DNA of 64,000 nt from Mesostigma viride (taxonomy: Eukaryota; Streptophyta; Mesostigmatophyceae; Mesostigmatales; Mesostigmataceae). The stretch lies in the NCBI GenBank assembly GCA_009746045.1, contig RPFO01000310.1:1771142-1835141 (forward strand), given 5' to 3'. The notes under the pieces were generated by a model, which saw only the letters and a list, made by a program, of their open reading frames with translations, was not told the origin of the DNA and did not search any database. The position numbers and the translations under genes are program-made. This document shows, in pieces, positions 1 through 10,667 of this stretch (the stretch's first letter is position 1; each line of letters starts with the position of its first letter).

Positions 1-1300
1 CCTAGCCGGAGCAGCTCCCGTCGTATCCGGCCGCGGCTCGCCGAGACTCCCGTCGTAGCTCCAATCTCCAGCGCCGACCCCCACGTGCGCTCCCAGTGAC
101 GATCAGCCGGGCGACGAGGGTGGTGGTGACGCTCGGCGAGCAGTTCGTACTCCGTTCCCGAGTCCGAACGGGAACGCGAACGCGAAGGCGGTGATGGGAG
201 CGACGACGTGCAGGTCGTTCCGGAGCACGCCGAGAAGCTGGTTGACTGCCCCCGCCCCAACCCGTGGACCGCGGGCGAACTCGCGCCCAGGTGGTCGCCC
301 CCAGCCCGTCGCCGGCGGTGGCGCCTCAAACGCGTCACAGGACGGTGTCCTGCGCCGCCCTCCAAGGAGCCCCGAGAAGGTGGATTTCTCGGAGGAGACG
401 AGGGAAGAGGGCGTGGAGGGTAGTCATCAGAATCGGAGTCGTCACCCTCGCTCCCATCATCCTGGTCTCGTCATCCATAGTCCACAATGCGATCCAGGGC
501 CTGCCGTAACGAATACTGCCCCGCGCGCATACACTTCTCGCCCCGCAACGCCCCCTCCAACGGAGGTATCGAGGAAAGTAGTTCTCCAGATGTTCCGCAC
601 CTCGGGTGGAATTAGGAGGAGCAACAGCCGTGGAAATGCCAGACCCGCATCCAGCGTGTTCACGCACGCGTGACAGGCACTCCCCTCATGGGTTTCCCAG
701 TCGATACCGACCACCACGCCGTCCGCTCTCGGCGGTGCGGGTCTCGATCTTGAACCCCACATTTCTTCGCACGAACCATCGAAAATCCTCCAGCTTAGCG
801 GGCCGGCCCGCGCCAGAATGGAATCGGCGCGGAGTTGACGGCATCTGGTTACGGCGCCGACGACGCCGCTCCACCAAGTCACCCTCCCGACCATAGTTGC
901 GCAAGAACATCGGGGGTTAAATGTCTCCTCATTCAGCTCCTTTACTAGCTGCAGCGCGCGCGTCCGGTGCTCCGGGTCTGGACGACGTCTCGTGCCGGCC
1001 ACCACTCCCGAGCCCCGGCCCTAAAGCACCCCCTCGGACTGCAGGCTCTCCGCGAGCTGTCTGCATCCTCGCATCCTGTTCTGGTAGAGGGGCCTCCGGG
1101 TAATCTGTGTGTCCATGTCCACCAGATCTTCCTCACTCGACTCCCCGTCTGCTTCCCGGATTCCTGCCTCTGCAGCCTCCGCGGCGCTGATGGAAGTCTG
1201 GCCCCTGGGAAGCGCCTCCGCGGCGTCCCCCTGCACGGCCCACACACAAGAGCCAAGGCATTAGTCGGCGTGTACCTAGTACCCGGCTCACACACCACTC
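1..1300 (-). other. Decayed coding-like region downstream of integrase
   Basis: This stretch follows the end of the integrase C-terminal frame. It is GC-rich and its minus-strand frames are open in pieces: 1005-457 is open for 182 codons, and after a frame change the region below about 450 is rich in Asp, Ser, Pro and Arg. I recognise no domain. It may be the remains of an extra ORF or the long 3' region of the LTR element. No LTR matching 8981-9565 and no clear polypurine tract were found here. Confidence 0.35.
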
Positions 1301-1798
1301 TCACCCTACACCGCTGTACCACCGCATGTGGCTATTTAATGCAACTGGTGTGTCTTCTTGTACGCTTCCAGTAAGCGGGCGCACACCCGCTAACTCGTAG
1401 AGTGCGCCAGGAGTCCTCAGACTCATGCTGCGCGAATCGCCATCGCACCCGGTACTGTCGCTGGTCCCCCGACCTCGTTTGACATCCCGGTGTCCCACGA
1501 TCGCTGCCACCTCATCCTCCTGTTCCCCCGTGTCCGGATTGAACTCCAACGGGGCCGGGGGATTGACCCGACCCTGAATGGTGTTCTGGTGGTACAACTT
1601 GAGCTGGTCACGATGGAAACGGTTGGACGTGAGGTTCCATGACACTGGGACGTCCACCTGGAACATGACGTCGTCAAACTTGGTGAGAACCTTGTAGGGG
1701 CCCAGGAACATGGGACGAAGCTTAGTCTTCAGCTCCTTCTCCACCTTGTGTGAGAATCGTCCGATCTGTGGGCCCTCCACCAGGACCCAATCGCCCAC
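1301..1798 (-). pseudogene. Integrase C-terminal (SH3/chromo-like) part of gypsy pol
   Basis: The 165-residue frame opens with GDWVLVEGPQIGRFSHK and continues with LRPMFLGPYKVL and a later FHRDQLKLYH. This is the usual pattern of the gypsy integrase C-terminal domain, which binds DNA and follows the catalytic core. It is out of frame with the upstream integrase piece ending near 1730, so a frameshift separates them. The tail after about residue 70 is Pro/Asp-rich and not recognisable. No chromodomain with its aromatic cage is clear. Confidence 0.75.
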
Positions 1799-3029
1799 CT
1801 CAATGGACGGCGCCCGGTTATCCCGCTTGCCGGCTGTCCTCTCCAGATACCGCTCGTCGCTGCGCGGTAGCCCTGGACTGCACTGTTATGAGCCTGGTGC
1901 ATCCGCTGCAGCAAACGATCAACCCCCTGGCGTGTGTCCAGCTTGACCTGATCCTCTCCCAGTCCGGGGCTCATAAGCAAGTCGGGCGGCGTGAGAGGGT
2001 GCCTGCCAGAGTTGAGGAAAAAGGGGGTAAATCCGTGGGCGGCCTGGGGGCATTGTTCAGGGAGAACTCCACCAAGCCCAGAAGTTCCTCCCAATTGCTG
2101 CCCACCGCGTCGGTGTAGTGTCGCATGGTCTCTTGCACTGTGCGGTTCAACCGCTCCACCAGATGTGACGACGAGCTGTGGTAGGCCGTGCCCAGCGACA
2201 CCTTGGTGCCCAGCCGTTCGAAAAACTCCTGCCAGAATTTGGCCGTGAAGAGCTTGTCGCGGTCGGAGATGAACTGTCGGCTGAGCCCGTGGAACCGAAA
2301 CACGTGCGTCAGGTATATCTTGGCGCACTCCTCCGCTGTGAGGTCGGCCGGACACGGGGCCAAGTGACACATGCGCGTCAGGCGGTCCACGAACACCAAG
2401 ACCATGCTGTTGCCGCTCTTCGTCTTCTTGAACGGGCCGATGAAGTCCATCATGATAGAATCCCAAGGACCCATCGGATCAGGTAACGTCTTGGGGACGG
2501 CTTGAGAGCCCGTGTTCCTGGACTTCATGATCTGGCACGAGGGGCACTGGCGCACATATGTCTCAATATACTCCTTCATCCCTGGCCAGTAGAAATGTTT
2601 GCGGGCCCGAGGAAAGAGACGGTGGCTTCCTTGATGTCCGCCTAGAAGCGAATCGTGGAGCTCGTGAAGCAAGGCGGCCCTACAAAGCTCCGGGACATAC
2701 AGCCGCCATTCCTCCGGCTGGACACTCACGAACAGGCGTCCATCCTGGAACTTGCAAGGGTAGGCACCCATCTGCTGGGGATGCGCCCGGATGGCTTCAA
2801 GCGCCGCTTCCTCCGTGACCGTGAAACGACTGATCATCGTCTCCAGGTCCGACGTGACTGTGAACGCGTCCCGGCCGGGTCTGTCTCCGCGCTCGCCGCG
2901 CTGGTTGACGAATTCGGAGAAGACTGTGGGCGGGCCGATCGGCTGAAGCTGAAAAATTCCCTGGGGCGGCACCACATGACTAAGGGGCATGCGCGTATGC
3001 GATCCCTCCCCCTCCCCGGGGGCGTCCAC
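1729..3029 (-). pseudogene. Integrase (zinc-binding and catalytic core) of gypsy pol
   Basis: The zinc-binding HHCC module is visible as HELHDSLLGGHQG followed by QCPSCQIMKS. The DDE core follows: the first Asp in IMMDFIGPF, the second in FISDRDKLF, and the Glu in HLVERLNRTVQETMR. Integrase inserts the cDNA copy into host DNA. The main frame runs 3029-1971 and then leaves frame after SLNNAP; the continuation (LNSGRHPLTPPDLL and on) lies in the frame 2466-1729. All three acidic catalytic residues are present, so decay is by indels rather than active-site loss. Confidence 0.88.
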
Positions 3030-3372
3030 GTCCTCGTGGGCACTCGTCTCCTCCAGAGAGGTGACAAGTCATCACTGGTGGTGTGCCCAGATGAAATAGG
3101 TGGCGGGCCCGGGGAGACCGTGGCTCCACGCCGTAGGCGGTCCCCGGGGCGGCCACTGGTACGCAGGTGGTATGAAGCACATCCATGTCCTCGTAGAACC
3201 AATAGTCCGCCCGTCGCGAGAGGGCGTCTGGCACCACGTTGTCCGCGCCCTTGACATATTGGATCTTGAACGGCGCAAACTGTGACAAGTACTCCATCCA
3301 CCGCGCTTGGCGGGGCGTCAGGTTGGGCTGCACCAGGAGGTGGGTGAGCGGCCGGTGGTCGGTGTGGATCAC
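2980..3372 (-). pseudogene. RNase H C-terminal part of gypsy pol
   Basis: The frame begins IHTDHRPLTHLL and continues QARWMEYLSQF, then GADNVVPDALSRR. This is the signature end of the gypsy RNase H domain, which degrades the RNA strand of the RNA/DNA hybrid during cDNA synthesis. It is out of frame with both the RT/RNase H piece before it and the integrase piece after it. The last 50 residues have no recognisable domain and correspond to the tether before integrase. Confidence 0.85.
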
Positions 3373-3402
3373 AGGCGGTGGGGGTCGAGATCCCCCTGCT
3401 CA

Positions 3403-3823
3403 CTAATGGCCACCGAAAACTGGGCCCCCAGAAGATGATGACGCCACGTGTGGCAGCTGTAGACTACTGCCAGGAGCTCCTGCTGATGCACTGGGTAATT
3501 CCGCTCCGCCGGAATCATTGTGCGTGAGATGTACTCGATGGGCTGAAGGCCCTTGCCTTGGTCCTGCAGGAGACACCCCCGATGGCCACCTTACTGGCGT
3601 CCGTAGCCACGACGAAGGGAAGGGACGGGTCCGGCAGGACGAGGACCGGCGCTGTGGTGAGGTGGCGCTTAAGTGCCTCGAAGGCCTGCTGGCACTGCTC
3701 AGCCCAAAGGAACTGAGTACCCTTCTTGAGAAGAGCGTTAATCGGGGCGGCGATGGTGGCAAACCGCGGAATGAACCGCCGGTAGTAGGAAGCCAACCCC
3801 AGGAAACTGCGCACCCCTTTCAC
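3403..3823 (-). pseudogene. RT connection and RNase H N-terminal part of gypsy pol
   Basis: The 3823-3515 frame reads VRSFLGLASYYRRFIP, then AFEALKRHLTTAPVL, then PFVVATDASKVAIGG. These are the RT thumb/connection and the first RNase H catalytic Asp (ATDAS) of Ty3/gypsy elements. Shortly downstream another frame carries the RNase H middle, with an RNYPVHQQELLA-like stretch near 3500-3480. At least two frameshifts lie within this 420-bp stretch. Confidence 0.85.
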
Positions 3824-4989
3824 GTCCGTGGGGACCGGCCATTGCTGGACGGCCTCGATCTTCTCCGGGTCAGTCGCGATACCATCCGCGACAGGGTATG
3901 GCCCAAAAAGGGCACACAGCGGCCGGCGCGCACCTTGGCCTTCCTCGCCGACAGGTGCTCGTCTTCCATGATCTGAAGCACTGCGTCAACATCCTCCAGG
4001 TGCTCCTCGAACGTCTTGGAGTACACCAGGATGTCGTCCAGGTACGCCAGCGCGCACGTGCGCTTGTAGGTCCAGGGTGGGCGCGCCCCCTTCTGCGGGT
4101 CCGTCAGATCCTTGGAGACCTGCGGCAGGTGGGCCGTGCCCATCACCGGACGGAGGATGTCGTTCATCAGCATCTGGAAGGACGCAGGCGAGTTGCACAG
4201 CCCCATTGCCGCCACCCGAAACTGGTAGTGACCGAAGGGCGTGGCGAACGCTGTCTTGTGGCAGTCTTCGGGCGCGATGCGCAGCTGCCAAAACCCGTCC
4301 GCACAGTCGATGACGGTGAAACACGTAGCCCCTTGGACACGGTTGAAGATGTCGTCGATCCGCGGTAGAGGATACCGGGACTTGACGGTGATGGCGTTCA
4401 GCTTCCGGTAGTCAGTCACCAACGCCACTTGCCCCCTGGCTTGGGAACGAGCAGCACGCCCGCTGAAAGGGGCTGTTGCTGGGTTCAATGAGCCCGGCGT
4501 CGAGCAGTGAAATGAGGATCTTCTTGAGCTCCACCAGCTCGACTGGGCCCATGCGGTACATAGGAGACGCTGTCGGTCCTGCGCCCTCCTGGACCTGGAT
4601 TCGGTGTAGCACCGACCGATTGGGAGGGAACTGGGGGTGCGATCCGCGAAGAGAGTAGCGCGCTTCTCCAGGACGGCGTTGAACCGCGCCAGCTCGTCCG
4701 GAGTGAAGCCGGCACCGATCTCGTTAAGCATGGCCTGGGTGCTGTCCAAGTCGATGCGGTACATCGCATACTCCTTACCCTTCCGGAGCTGGCGCGCCAG
4801 CGTCTTGCTACTCATCAGGATCTGGGACGCTGGACGAGGCCCGTCCGCCGAGCGCTCGTGTGTAATGTTATGGACCTCAGCGGCCTGTGCCCTGTACTCG
4901 CTGTCGGGGCACCAGAAGGAACCGTCCGGGAACCAAACTACCCGTCGGCGCACACTGATGTCCACATCCTGCTTGTCCAACCAGTCCAC
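3820..4989 (-). pseudogene. Reverse transcriptase of gypsy pol
   Basis: The frame begins with the end of the protease (MDWLDKQDVDIS). RT motifs follow: VTDYRKLNAITVKSRYPLPR, FTVIDCADGFWQLRIAPED, AMGLCNSPASFQMLMN and the catalytic ALAYLDDILVYSK (YLDD). The domain makes cDNA from the element's RNA. Between about 4612 and 4412 the correct reading is in another frame (PMYRMGPVELVELKKIL, then LIEPSNSPF), so a compensating pair of indels interrupts the fingers region. A further frameshift follows PFLGHTLSR near 3900. The active-site Asp pair is kept. Confidence 0.92.
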
Positions 4990-5456
4990 CCAATGATGAT
5001 GTCGGCAGCACCCAGCGGCGCAATAGTCGCCACCAGGTCCACCGGCGTGCCCTGCAGCACCCCCTTGATGTCGGCGAGGCCTGGCGATTGGTGTCGCCGG
5101 CCATCCGAATACGTGACATACACTGCCGTGGTGTGGGGTCGCGGGACCAGGCCCAGCCGGCGCACCAGGGCCTCGTTGATGAAGGACGTGGAGGCACCGG
5201 TGTCGACCAGGAACTTCACGTCCATGACCGTTTTCTCCTTCAAATACGGATCAAGGACGGTGGGAGGAACCAGTAACCCTCCACTGAAAAGAAACAAATG
5301 GCGCGAGCCTCCTTGCGCCGCGCGCGCCGCCGGTTGGGTGGCCGCGTCTGAAGCCACGTTATTGACGTCTACCTCTATTCTAATTGACTCCGCGTCAGGG
5401 CTACTATCTGATTTCTCTACCCTATCCTCTCCCCCAGGGCCCAAGCCCATGGGCAA
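4938..5456 (-). pseudogene. Aspartic protease of gypsy pol
   Basis: The catalytic motif FLVDTGASTSFINEALVRRL lies around residue 85 of a 172-residue frame, with a later IIIGWTG. Retroviral-type aspartic proteases cut Gag-Pol and work as dimers. The frame has no ATG start at its head and overlaps the end of gag in a different phase, so expression would need a frameshift, or an indel has occurred. At about 4988 a one-base shift separates it from the RT frame. The DTGA active site is intact. Confidence 0.85.
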
Positions 5457-5461
5457 GGCTA

Positions 5462-7369
5462 CTACTCCCGAGGAGCGGTGGGACGGGAGGCCGCCTCGCC
5501 CGACCGCCCGCCCTCTTCCCCCCCCTCCTCCTCTTCGTCAGCCTCCTCCTCGTCGTCATACTCGTAGCCGGCCACAGCGTACGTCTGGCCGGAAGAGGAG
5601 GACTGTCGCCGCGCCTCAATCTCGTTAACCGCACGTAGCACGCCCTTGGTAGAGCTGGTCGCGGGCGGTCGCGGCTGCTGATACTGAGTCGGGACCTGTC
5701 TGGCATGCTGCAGACGAGCCGCACGCTCACCCGCGTTGCGGGGTCGGTCCCGGGGCCCGGAGGAGTCGGGGCGGCTGCCGAAGGCTGGTCCAGAGAAGCG
5801 AACGCTGGGTTCCATATCCCCTGCACCACGACTGGCGTGCTTGCTCCGGAGCTTGGGGCAGTCGCGCTTGAGGTGTCCCACCTCGCTGCACATGAAGCAC
5901 CGCGCCTTACTAGCGTCGATCGCGTTGACACCCTGGTCAGTGTAGCCATCATCAGGGTCGTCGAGGTACTCCTCCTCCTCCTCGCCGGCGAGCTCGGTGG
6001 AGTACATCTGGTTCACCCGTCGCGGGGGAGCTGGCCTGAAGAAACGGCGCACCGAGGGGGCGCGCCCGCGAGACACCACGTCGGCCACCTGCAGAAGGTA
6101 TCTCTGGATATTCAGGATGTCCCACTCCTTCCAGGGGACCTCAGCGTAGTGTTTGAATACCTCGTCCTGCAGCTCGGGGCTGAGCGCCTCGATGAATCTG
6201 ATCTTGTACTCGTACCAGGTCATGTCGGTTAGATAAGCGGCGCTGGACTCAAACTTGGACAGAAACTCGCGATATGGGGTGGTCCCCTGGCGCAGCTTGC
6301 CGAAAGCGATCCGCTCGTGGAGCTCCGCGTCTGGGGGTATCAGCTTGCGGCGCACCCGGTCCATCAGCTCCTCCACGGTTTGCGGGTATGACTGGGATGC
6401 GATGCTCTCACAGTTCAAGATGCTCACCACCGAGGGGTCCATGCAGGTGTTGACCACATGTGGGATCAAATCACAGGTGGCCAGTTCCCAGCTGTTGTGA
6501 TTGCACCAAACGGTATACTGCTGTTGCCACATGCGTCCCCATTCGTCGACCTCTCGCGGTTTCATATCCGCGTGCAGCTTGGGTACATTCTTGAAGGTAG
6601 GCATCGGTGGGGCCTTTATCGTGTTAAGCTTAGGCCCACCGACCTCTCTGTAGGAGATGGAGCCGAATGCTGGAGGCTGCGATCGCGGGAGAGATCCGGA
6701 TCTGTCCGGTGTGCCGTGTGTCCGGCGCACCTGTACCGACGAGGGGTGTTCGTACCCCGGGTCATCCAGTGCCACCCTGCTGAAATTCAGGTTACCGACG
6801 GCCGCGGGCGAAGGGACCACGCTACTGTCAAACGCCCATAGACGCTGCGGCTGGGGTACCGGACGCTGGACGGGCGTATGAGTCTCCTCGCCTCGGGCAG
6901 TGACACTGCTTCTGTCATCCCCTGGCCTGGCCCAAGGTCTATGAGTACCAACAGGCGGGCCCTGAGTAGCTGGACCCTCGTCAACCTCGCCCATCCCTTC
7001 CAGATCGTCGAACTCGCCATCTGCCCCTGGAATCTCACCATCTTCATCCGAAGTCCATAGCGCCGTGGGCAGCAGGGAAGTACTGCCGAAGGACACTCTG
7101 CATCTGCCCCGGTGAGTGGGGACCGGCGGAGGTCCCTGGGGACGCCCCCGCCCCGCCCAGGGATGCAATGGCCGTCCTGTGGCTGGCTGCTGATAACGGT
7201 AGTGAAGGGCATCTTCATTCTCGTCTCCCTGCTGCTCTGGATCAGGTGGTAGCCATTGTGGTCTCGTCTGGGGTTGTTGCTGCTGCATCCGGGGTTGCTG
7301 CTGTTGCCGTTGCTGCTGCGGTGACCGTTGCTGCTGCTGCTGCTGCTGCTGTTGCTGCTGCTGCGGTTG

Positions 7370-7445
<76 letters not shown>

Positions 7446-7753
7446 TGCTGCTGCGAGTACTCTTGGAGTCTCTCTCGGTCGTTCCTGTCATCTCCCTGCC
7501 TTGTTAAGGCGTCTAGATTGTCCCCATCCGCTGGGAACCTAGGGTTCTGATCTCTGGATCGTGGGAAGCCTTCCGCAGGTCTCTCCATGACCTCACCTGT
7601 ATCTGTCCCTGCTTGGACGTGCAGTGGTACCTCTATCCTCTCTGTACCGTGCTCGTGGTTGTCTACCGGTTCTACCTCTGTATTCTCTGGATCTCGTTCT
7701 CTAGTCTCTTCCTCTGTATCTCTGGCGTTCCTTGTTTGGGACCGTGTTGGCAT
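5462..7753 (-). CDS. gag: Gag polyprotein of the gypsy element
   Basis: This is an uninterrupted 763-codon frame with an ATG at 7753. Residues 1-100 are charged, about 100-141 are a glutamine tract, and about 180-350 are Pro/Arg-rich. A capsid-like segment starts near residue 383 (MPTFKNVPKLHADMKPREVD) and runs through PELQDEVFKHYAEVPW. A CCHC zinc knuckle, CFMCSEVGHLKRDC, lies near residue 616, and the tail is acidic. Gag packages element RNA into particles. It is the only pol/gag part without an internal break. It stops with TAG at 5462, and pol follows in another phase. Confidence 0.88.
7321..7455. repeat. (CTG)n/(CAG)n trinucleotide tract in gag
   Basis: CTG repeats with scattered TTG and CGG interruptions run across this stretch on the plus strand. 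They encode polyglutamine in gag on the minus strand. Long pure CTG runs lie between about 7372 and 7440. Confidence 0.95.
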
Positions 7754-7887
7754 GGTGCTCGTACCGGTACCTTACACTGCAGGCAACACCTCCCCAGGAA
7801 GGAAGAGAGAGAAAGAGAGAGGGAGCAACCACGTGCTATAGAGCTATAACTATAGAACCTAATACTACTCCCTAGTAATGGTCTCCT

Positions 7888-8229
7888 CTACTGTTTGCTG
7901 GGGCCAATGGTCAACTGAGAGAAGGTCACTGTAACTGCTGTCCCCTCCCCCTGACTGCTGAGCGTGGGTGGTTTAGAGCATTCACGTGTAGTGTGCATCC
8001 CCTCAGGCAATGGCATGTGTTCCCTAACAAACCTATCTGCGTCCATGATGTTATCAAATCCCTTCCACTTGGCACTAGAGTCTTTAGACATTATCTTATC
8101 CTTGATGTGTTCTTCACATGCCTTCCAACTGTAAAATATGGCTGGTCTACCCTCGCCCCCATCATGGGCCACGGCATAGTAAGGAAATCCAGATTGACCA
8201 CCCTTATTTATTCTGTTGCGTCTGGGCAT
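7888..8229 (-). CDS. Small protein with RNase H1 hybrid-binding (viroplasmin-like) domain
   Basis: A 113-codon frame with ATG at 8229 and TAG at 7888. Residues 16-70 read FPYYAVAHDGGEGRPAIF, then SWKACEEHIKD, KWKGFDNIMDADRFV. This matches the layout of the N-terminal hybrid-binding domain of eukaryotic RNase H1, also found in caulimovirus inclusion-body protein: aromatic YYAV, a Trp in SW, then KxF and an A..F helix. That domain binds RNA/DNA hybrids or dsRNA. There is no RNase H catalytic domain here. It sits between the primer-binding site and gag on the same strand, 134 bp before the gag ATG, so it appears to belong to the retrotransposon. Domain call from pattern recognition; role inferred. 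Confidence 0.7.
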   Translation of the reverse strand: MPRRNRINKGGQSGFPYYAVAHDGGEGRPAIFYSWKACEEHIKDKIMSKDSSAKWKGFDNIMDADRFVREHMPLPEGMHTTRECSKPPTLSSQGEGTAVTVTFSQLTIGPSKQ

Positions 8230-8961
8230 GTTACATGCGGCTGGCAGAGGCTTGCGGCAGGAGAGAAGGAGGGGATCCCAGGCTACCTCTAGGTGCAGTG
8301 ACCTTTACCAACACAAACAAGGGAGAAGCACAGAGTCTAACACAGCACACGCCCGAGCTTTCCGCGGACCGGGCTATACGCACACACGGAGGTAAACACC
8401 GTCAACACAGTCGGCAACAGCCAGACGGTATCCACCCCCACGACCCCTTGCAGGTCAAACAACGAATTGCCGTCTCCGCGACGTCCATGGGCACCAACGA
8501 CATTTACAACCTATAGAGGGTACAACATATAACATACACCCCCTACGCGTGCGGTCCCGGAGAGGAAGCGAGCTCGCCAGCTAGCCTTCAGCAGGCATAG
8601 CTTGTAAAGAAAGAATTCTAACTAGGGGACGTACCATCTTCGATGACGTTAATCCCTCCTGAGCTGGCCGCCACCCGGTGTCGTTGAAGGCAAGCCCTGG
8701 CCGCCACTAGGTGTCGTTGAAAACAGGAGAGCTGAACGCTATCGTTGACAGCACCTCACCACAGGACTATTGCTAGCCCCGCCGAGTATCCCAGACTGGC
8801 CGCTTGCTGTCTAGGTCGTTGTTGAATCCCTTTACGGGCTGGCCGCCGGCCTGACAGCAATCGTTGAATTCCGGAACCTCTACCTACGCCAAGCTCCGCC
8901 TTGGTATCCCAGTAATTGGCTCACTAACCCTCTCCGCGAGAGTTAGCTAACCTTTCCAGCA
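8230..8961 (-). other. Untranslated leader of the gypsy element
   Basis: No convincing coding region. Between about 8665 and 8725 there is an imperfect tandem motif (GCCGCCAC, then GGTGTCGTTGAA) and related GTTGA-containing copies follow to 8865. Nothing else was recognised. Confidence 0.5.
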
Positions 8962-8979
8962 CATTTCCTCCGATAACCA
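8962..8979 (-). promoter_or_regulatory. Putative tRNA primer-binding site
   Basis: One base inside the inner end of the LTR, the minus strand reads TGGTTATCGGAGGAAATG. LTR elements usually place a TGG-starting sequence here, complementary to the CCA end of a tRNA. The matching tRNA would end CCTCCGATAACCA; I cannot name it from this sequence. Confidence 0.6.
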
Positions 8980-8980
8980 G

Positions 8981-9565
8981 TGTTACGTCCCAGCCCAGAC
9001 ACTCCTAACCTGGGCTACGTAGCGAAAGACCCTCCTTGCCGGAATTAGGAATAATCCAAGATGGCCTAATGTAAGTTGCGCTTCACGACGAGAGTCGTGA
9101 GATATCTGGCATCACGGCTTAATGCCAAGCTAATTGTACACACTTATAATGGCTAGCAATACCAATTACAAATGGATAATTGCCCCGGGCTCAATGTGTA
9201 GGCGTATTCGCACTTATCATTCATTAAACCAAGAGGACGAGACTCTCGTCCTCGGACCAATTTAACCTAGGTTGATTGCGGCGCAGATACACGCCAATTT
9301 CCCTAGAACAATCCAAGTCACTCATTCCACGTAGGATCCGGGCCGACATCGACCCTCAACTATAGGATCCACGCTTAGATCTACGGACGGACTCAGAACT
9401 TGGCGCGGCGCCACGGCACCGGCCCCTAAAAGGACAACCTAGGACCAAAATAACTAGTCCAATTCACACAATGGCCAAGGTCCATAAAACCCAAATACAA
9501 TAAACCAAACAGCCTTAGTAATTTATTCCATTGTTACGTCCGACCAAAAGGGCTGGGACGTAACA
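8981..9565 (-). repeat. 5' long terminal repeat
   Basis: The 585-bp segment begins TGTTACGTCCCAGCCC and ends with its exact inverted complement, giving 16-bp inverted termini with the TG...CA ends typical of LTRs. A TGG-type primer site sits one base inside the lower end, which fixes it as the 5' LTR of the minus-strand element. A shorter internal palindrome (9532-9565) repeats the TGTTACGTCC end. The flank 9566-9570 (TCAAG) would be the target duplication; its partner is outside the window. Confidence 0.75.
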
Positions 9566-10380
9566 TCAAGGTTCCTATTTCCTGCGTACGACGTATTAAT
9601 CCAATACCGTCGTAGGTTCAGCACCTAATTCCTGTCAGCCCAGGAATTACTGTCGACCCCATATGCCGTTGGCACATATTCACGCACGACTTAGAAGAAC
9701 AGCCGGCTCGCGCTCGCGCGCGACCGGGAAGTCGGAACACCATAACTTTCTTGATACTTGTCGGAATGAACTCGTTCCGGTGCCGCTGGAATCGTAGAGA
9801 TATGCCGAATCAGGAACACGCCTATGCGCTTGGCGTTAACTCCAGGCACAGGACTCCACCACCCCACAAGAAGCACGGCGGGCGAGCCGGCGTGCCGGCA
9901 CGGGATATCTGAAACGGCGCCGCCACCACAACCCGACCCGTGGGGCACCATCCTGAGTTCAACTACTTGCGCCTGCCGTCGCAGATCAATCTTCGAGGAT
10001 GCTGTTGTATCACCACTGGTGTCCCGAAGAGGCAACCGTCCATGCTCATCCGCTGAGTTCCTTGGTGTCGTCTCACACAATCTGGCTCTCGAATCCTTGG
10101 CGGGACATCGTTTGCTAGGACTCACCACGCTGTTGTACCAATGCGGGTGTATCCAATGATGCAACCGTACATGTCCCCGCTGAGTATCTTTGTTTTTTGT
10201 ATGTTTGTGATGATGGCATGCTGTTCAGTGTCCTGGCCCTCGGCCAAATCTCTGCTGCCGATGTGCGGCGTGGGCAACAACGACAACAACAACTGGCCAT
10301 TCATGGCCATCTATAGCGAATCAACAACAGCAACACTGACAAGGGGGGTACTCAAAACATAAGTATCAGACACATACGCC
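9566..10380. other. No gene recognised
   Basis: The minus strand has a 157-codon open stretch (10164-9691) with no recognisable domain, and it may be chance. 10240-10300 carries GCGGCGTGGGCAACAACG with ACAAC repeats, a module that recurs at 43220-43460. Two GGGGGGTACTCAAAA motifs lie at about 10345 and 10384. Confidence 0.4.
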
Positions 10381-10667
10381 AAGGGGGGTACTCAAAAACA
10401 AGAAAATTTACACGGCGCTGGATTCGAGTAGATCTCGCGAAAACAAGCATGTTTGTGCCACTGGTCGCGACCCCAGGGGGTCTCTAGGTTAGAAGACTGT
10501 TACAGAGCCTCAAAAACCGTTAACTTATTAAAGGGTAGGTAGGTAGGGTGCCGGGCCGATATGGGTTTTTTACAACAAAACACTTGGATTTTCTGCTAGC
10601 TCCCTGTATGGTCGGAATTTTGAATTGGTTTGACGGACAAACTGATAGCACTTGGCGAGCTGAACCC
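10381..10667 (-). repeat. Dispersed repeat unit P, copy 1 (contains two empty sites)
   Basis: 10383-10445 is the inverse of 42975-43036. 10445-10667 is the inverse of the sequence at 28205-28266, 28733-28760 and 29206-29335. In that second copy, elements have inserted where this copy is uninterrupted (empty sites at 10607-10608 and near 10585). No coding region. Confidence 0.85.

Larger units (their letters stand above)
1..9565 (-). mobile_element. Ty3/gypsy-like LTR retrotransposon, decayed, cut by the window's left edge
   Basis: Reading on the minus strand from 9565, the order is 5' LTR, primer-binding site, untranslated leader, a small hybrid-binding-domain ORF, gag, then protease, reverse transcriptase, RNase H and integrase fragments. 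Reverse transcriptase before integrase is the Ty3/gypsy order, and gag with a zinc knuckle fits. Pol is spread over several frames, so this copy is not functional as it stands. No second copy of the LTR is present at 1-1300, so the 3' LTR must lie to the left of the window or be lost. The family is certain from the domains; the exact lineage is not determined. Confidence 0.9.

Noticed and set aside
457-1005. Envelope-like third ORF of the gypsy element
   Set aside because: No signal peptide, fusion peptide or membrane anchor is seen, and the frame is not continuous; left as a decayed unknown region.
7168-7542. Ala-rich and Ser-rich frames opposite the gag glutamine tract
   Set aside because: Shadow frames of the CTG repeat; gag on the minus strand explains the sequence.
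9691-10164. 157-codon minus-strand frame as a host gene
   Set aside because: No recognisable domain, overlapping plus-strand frame of similar length, and neighbouring repeat modules; not supportable.
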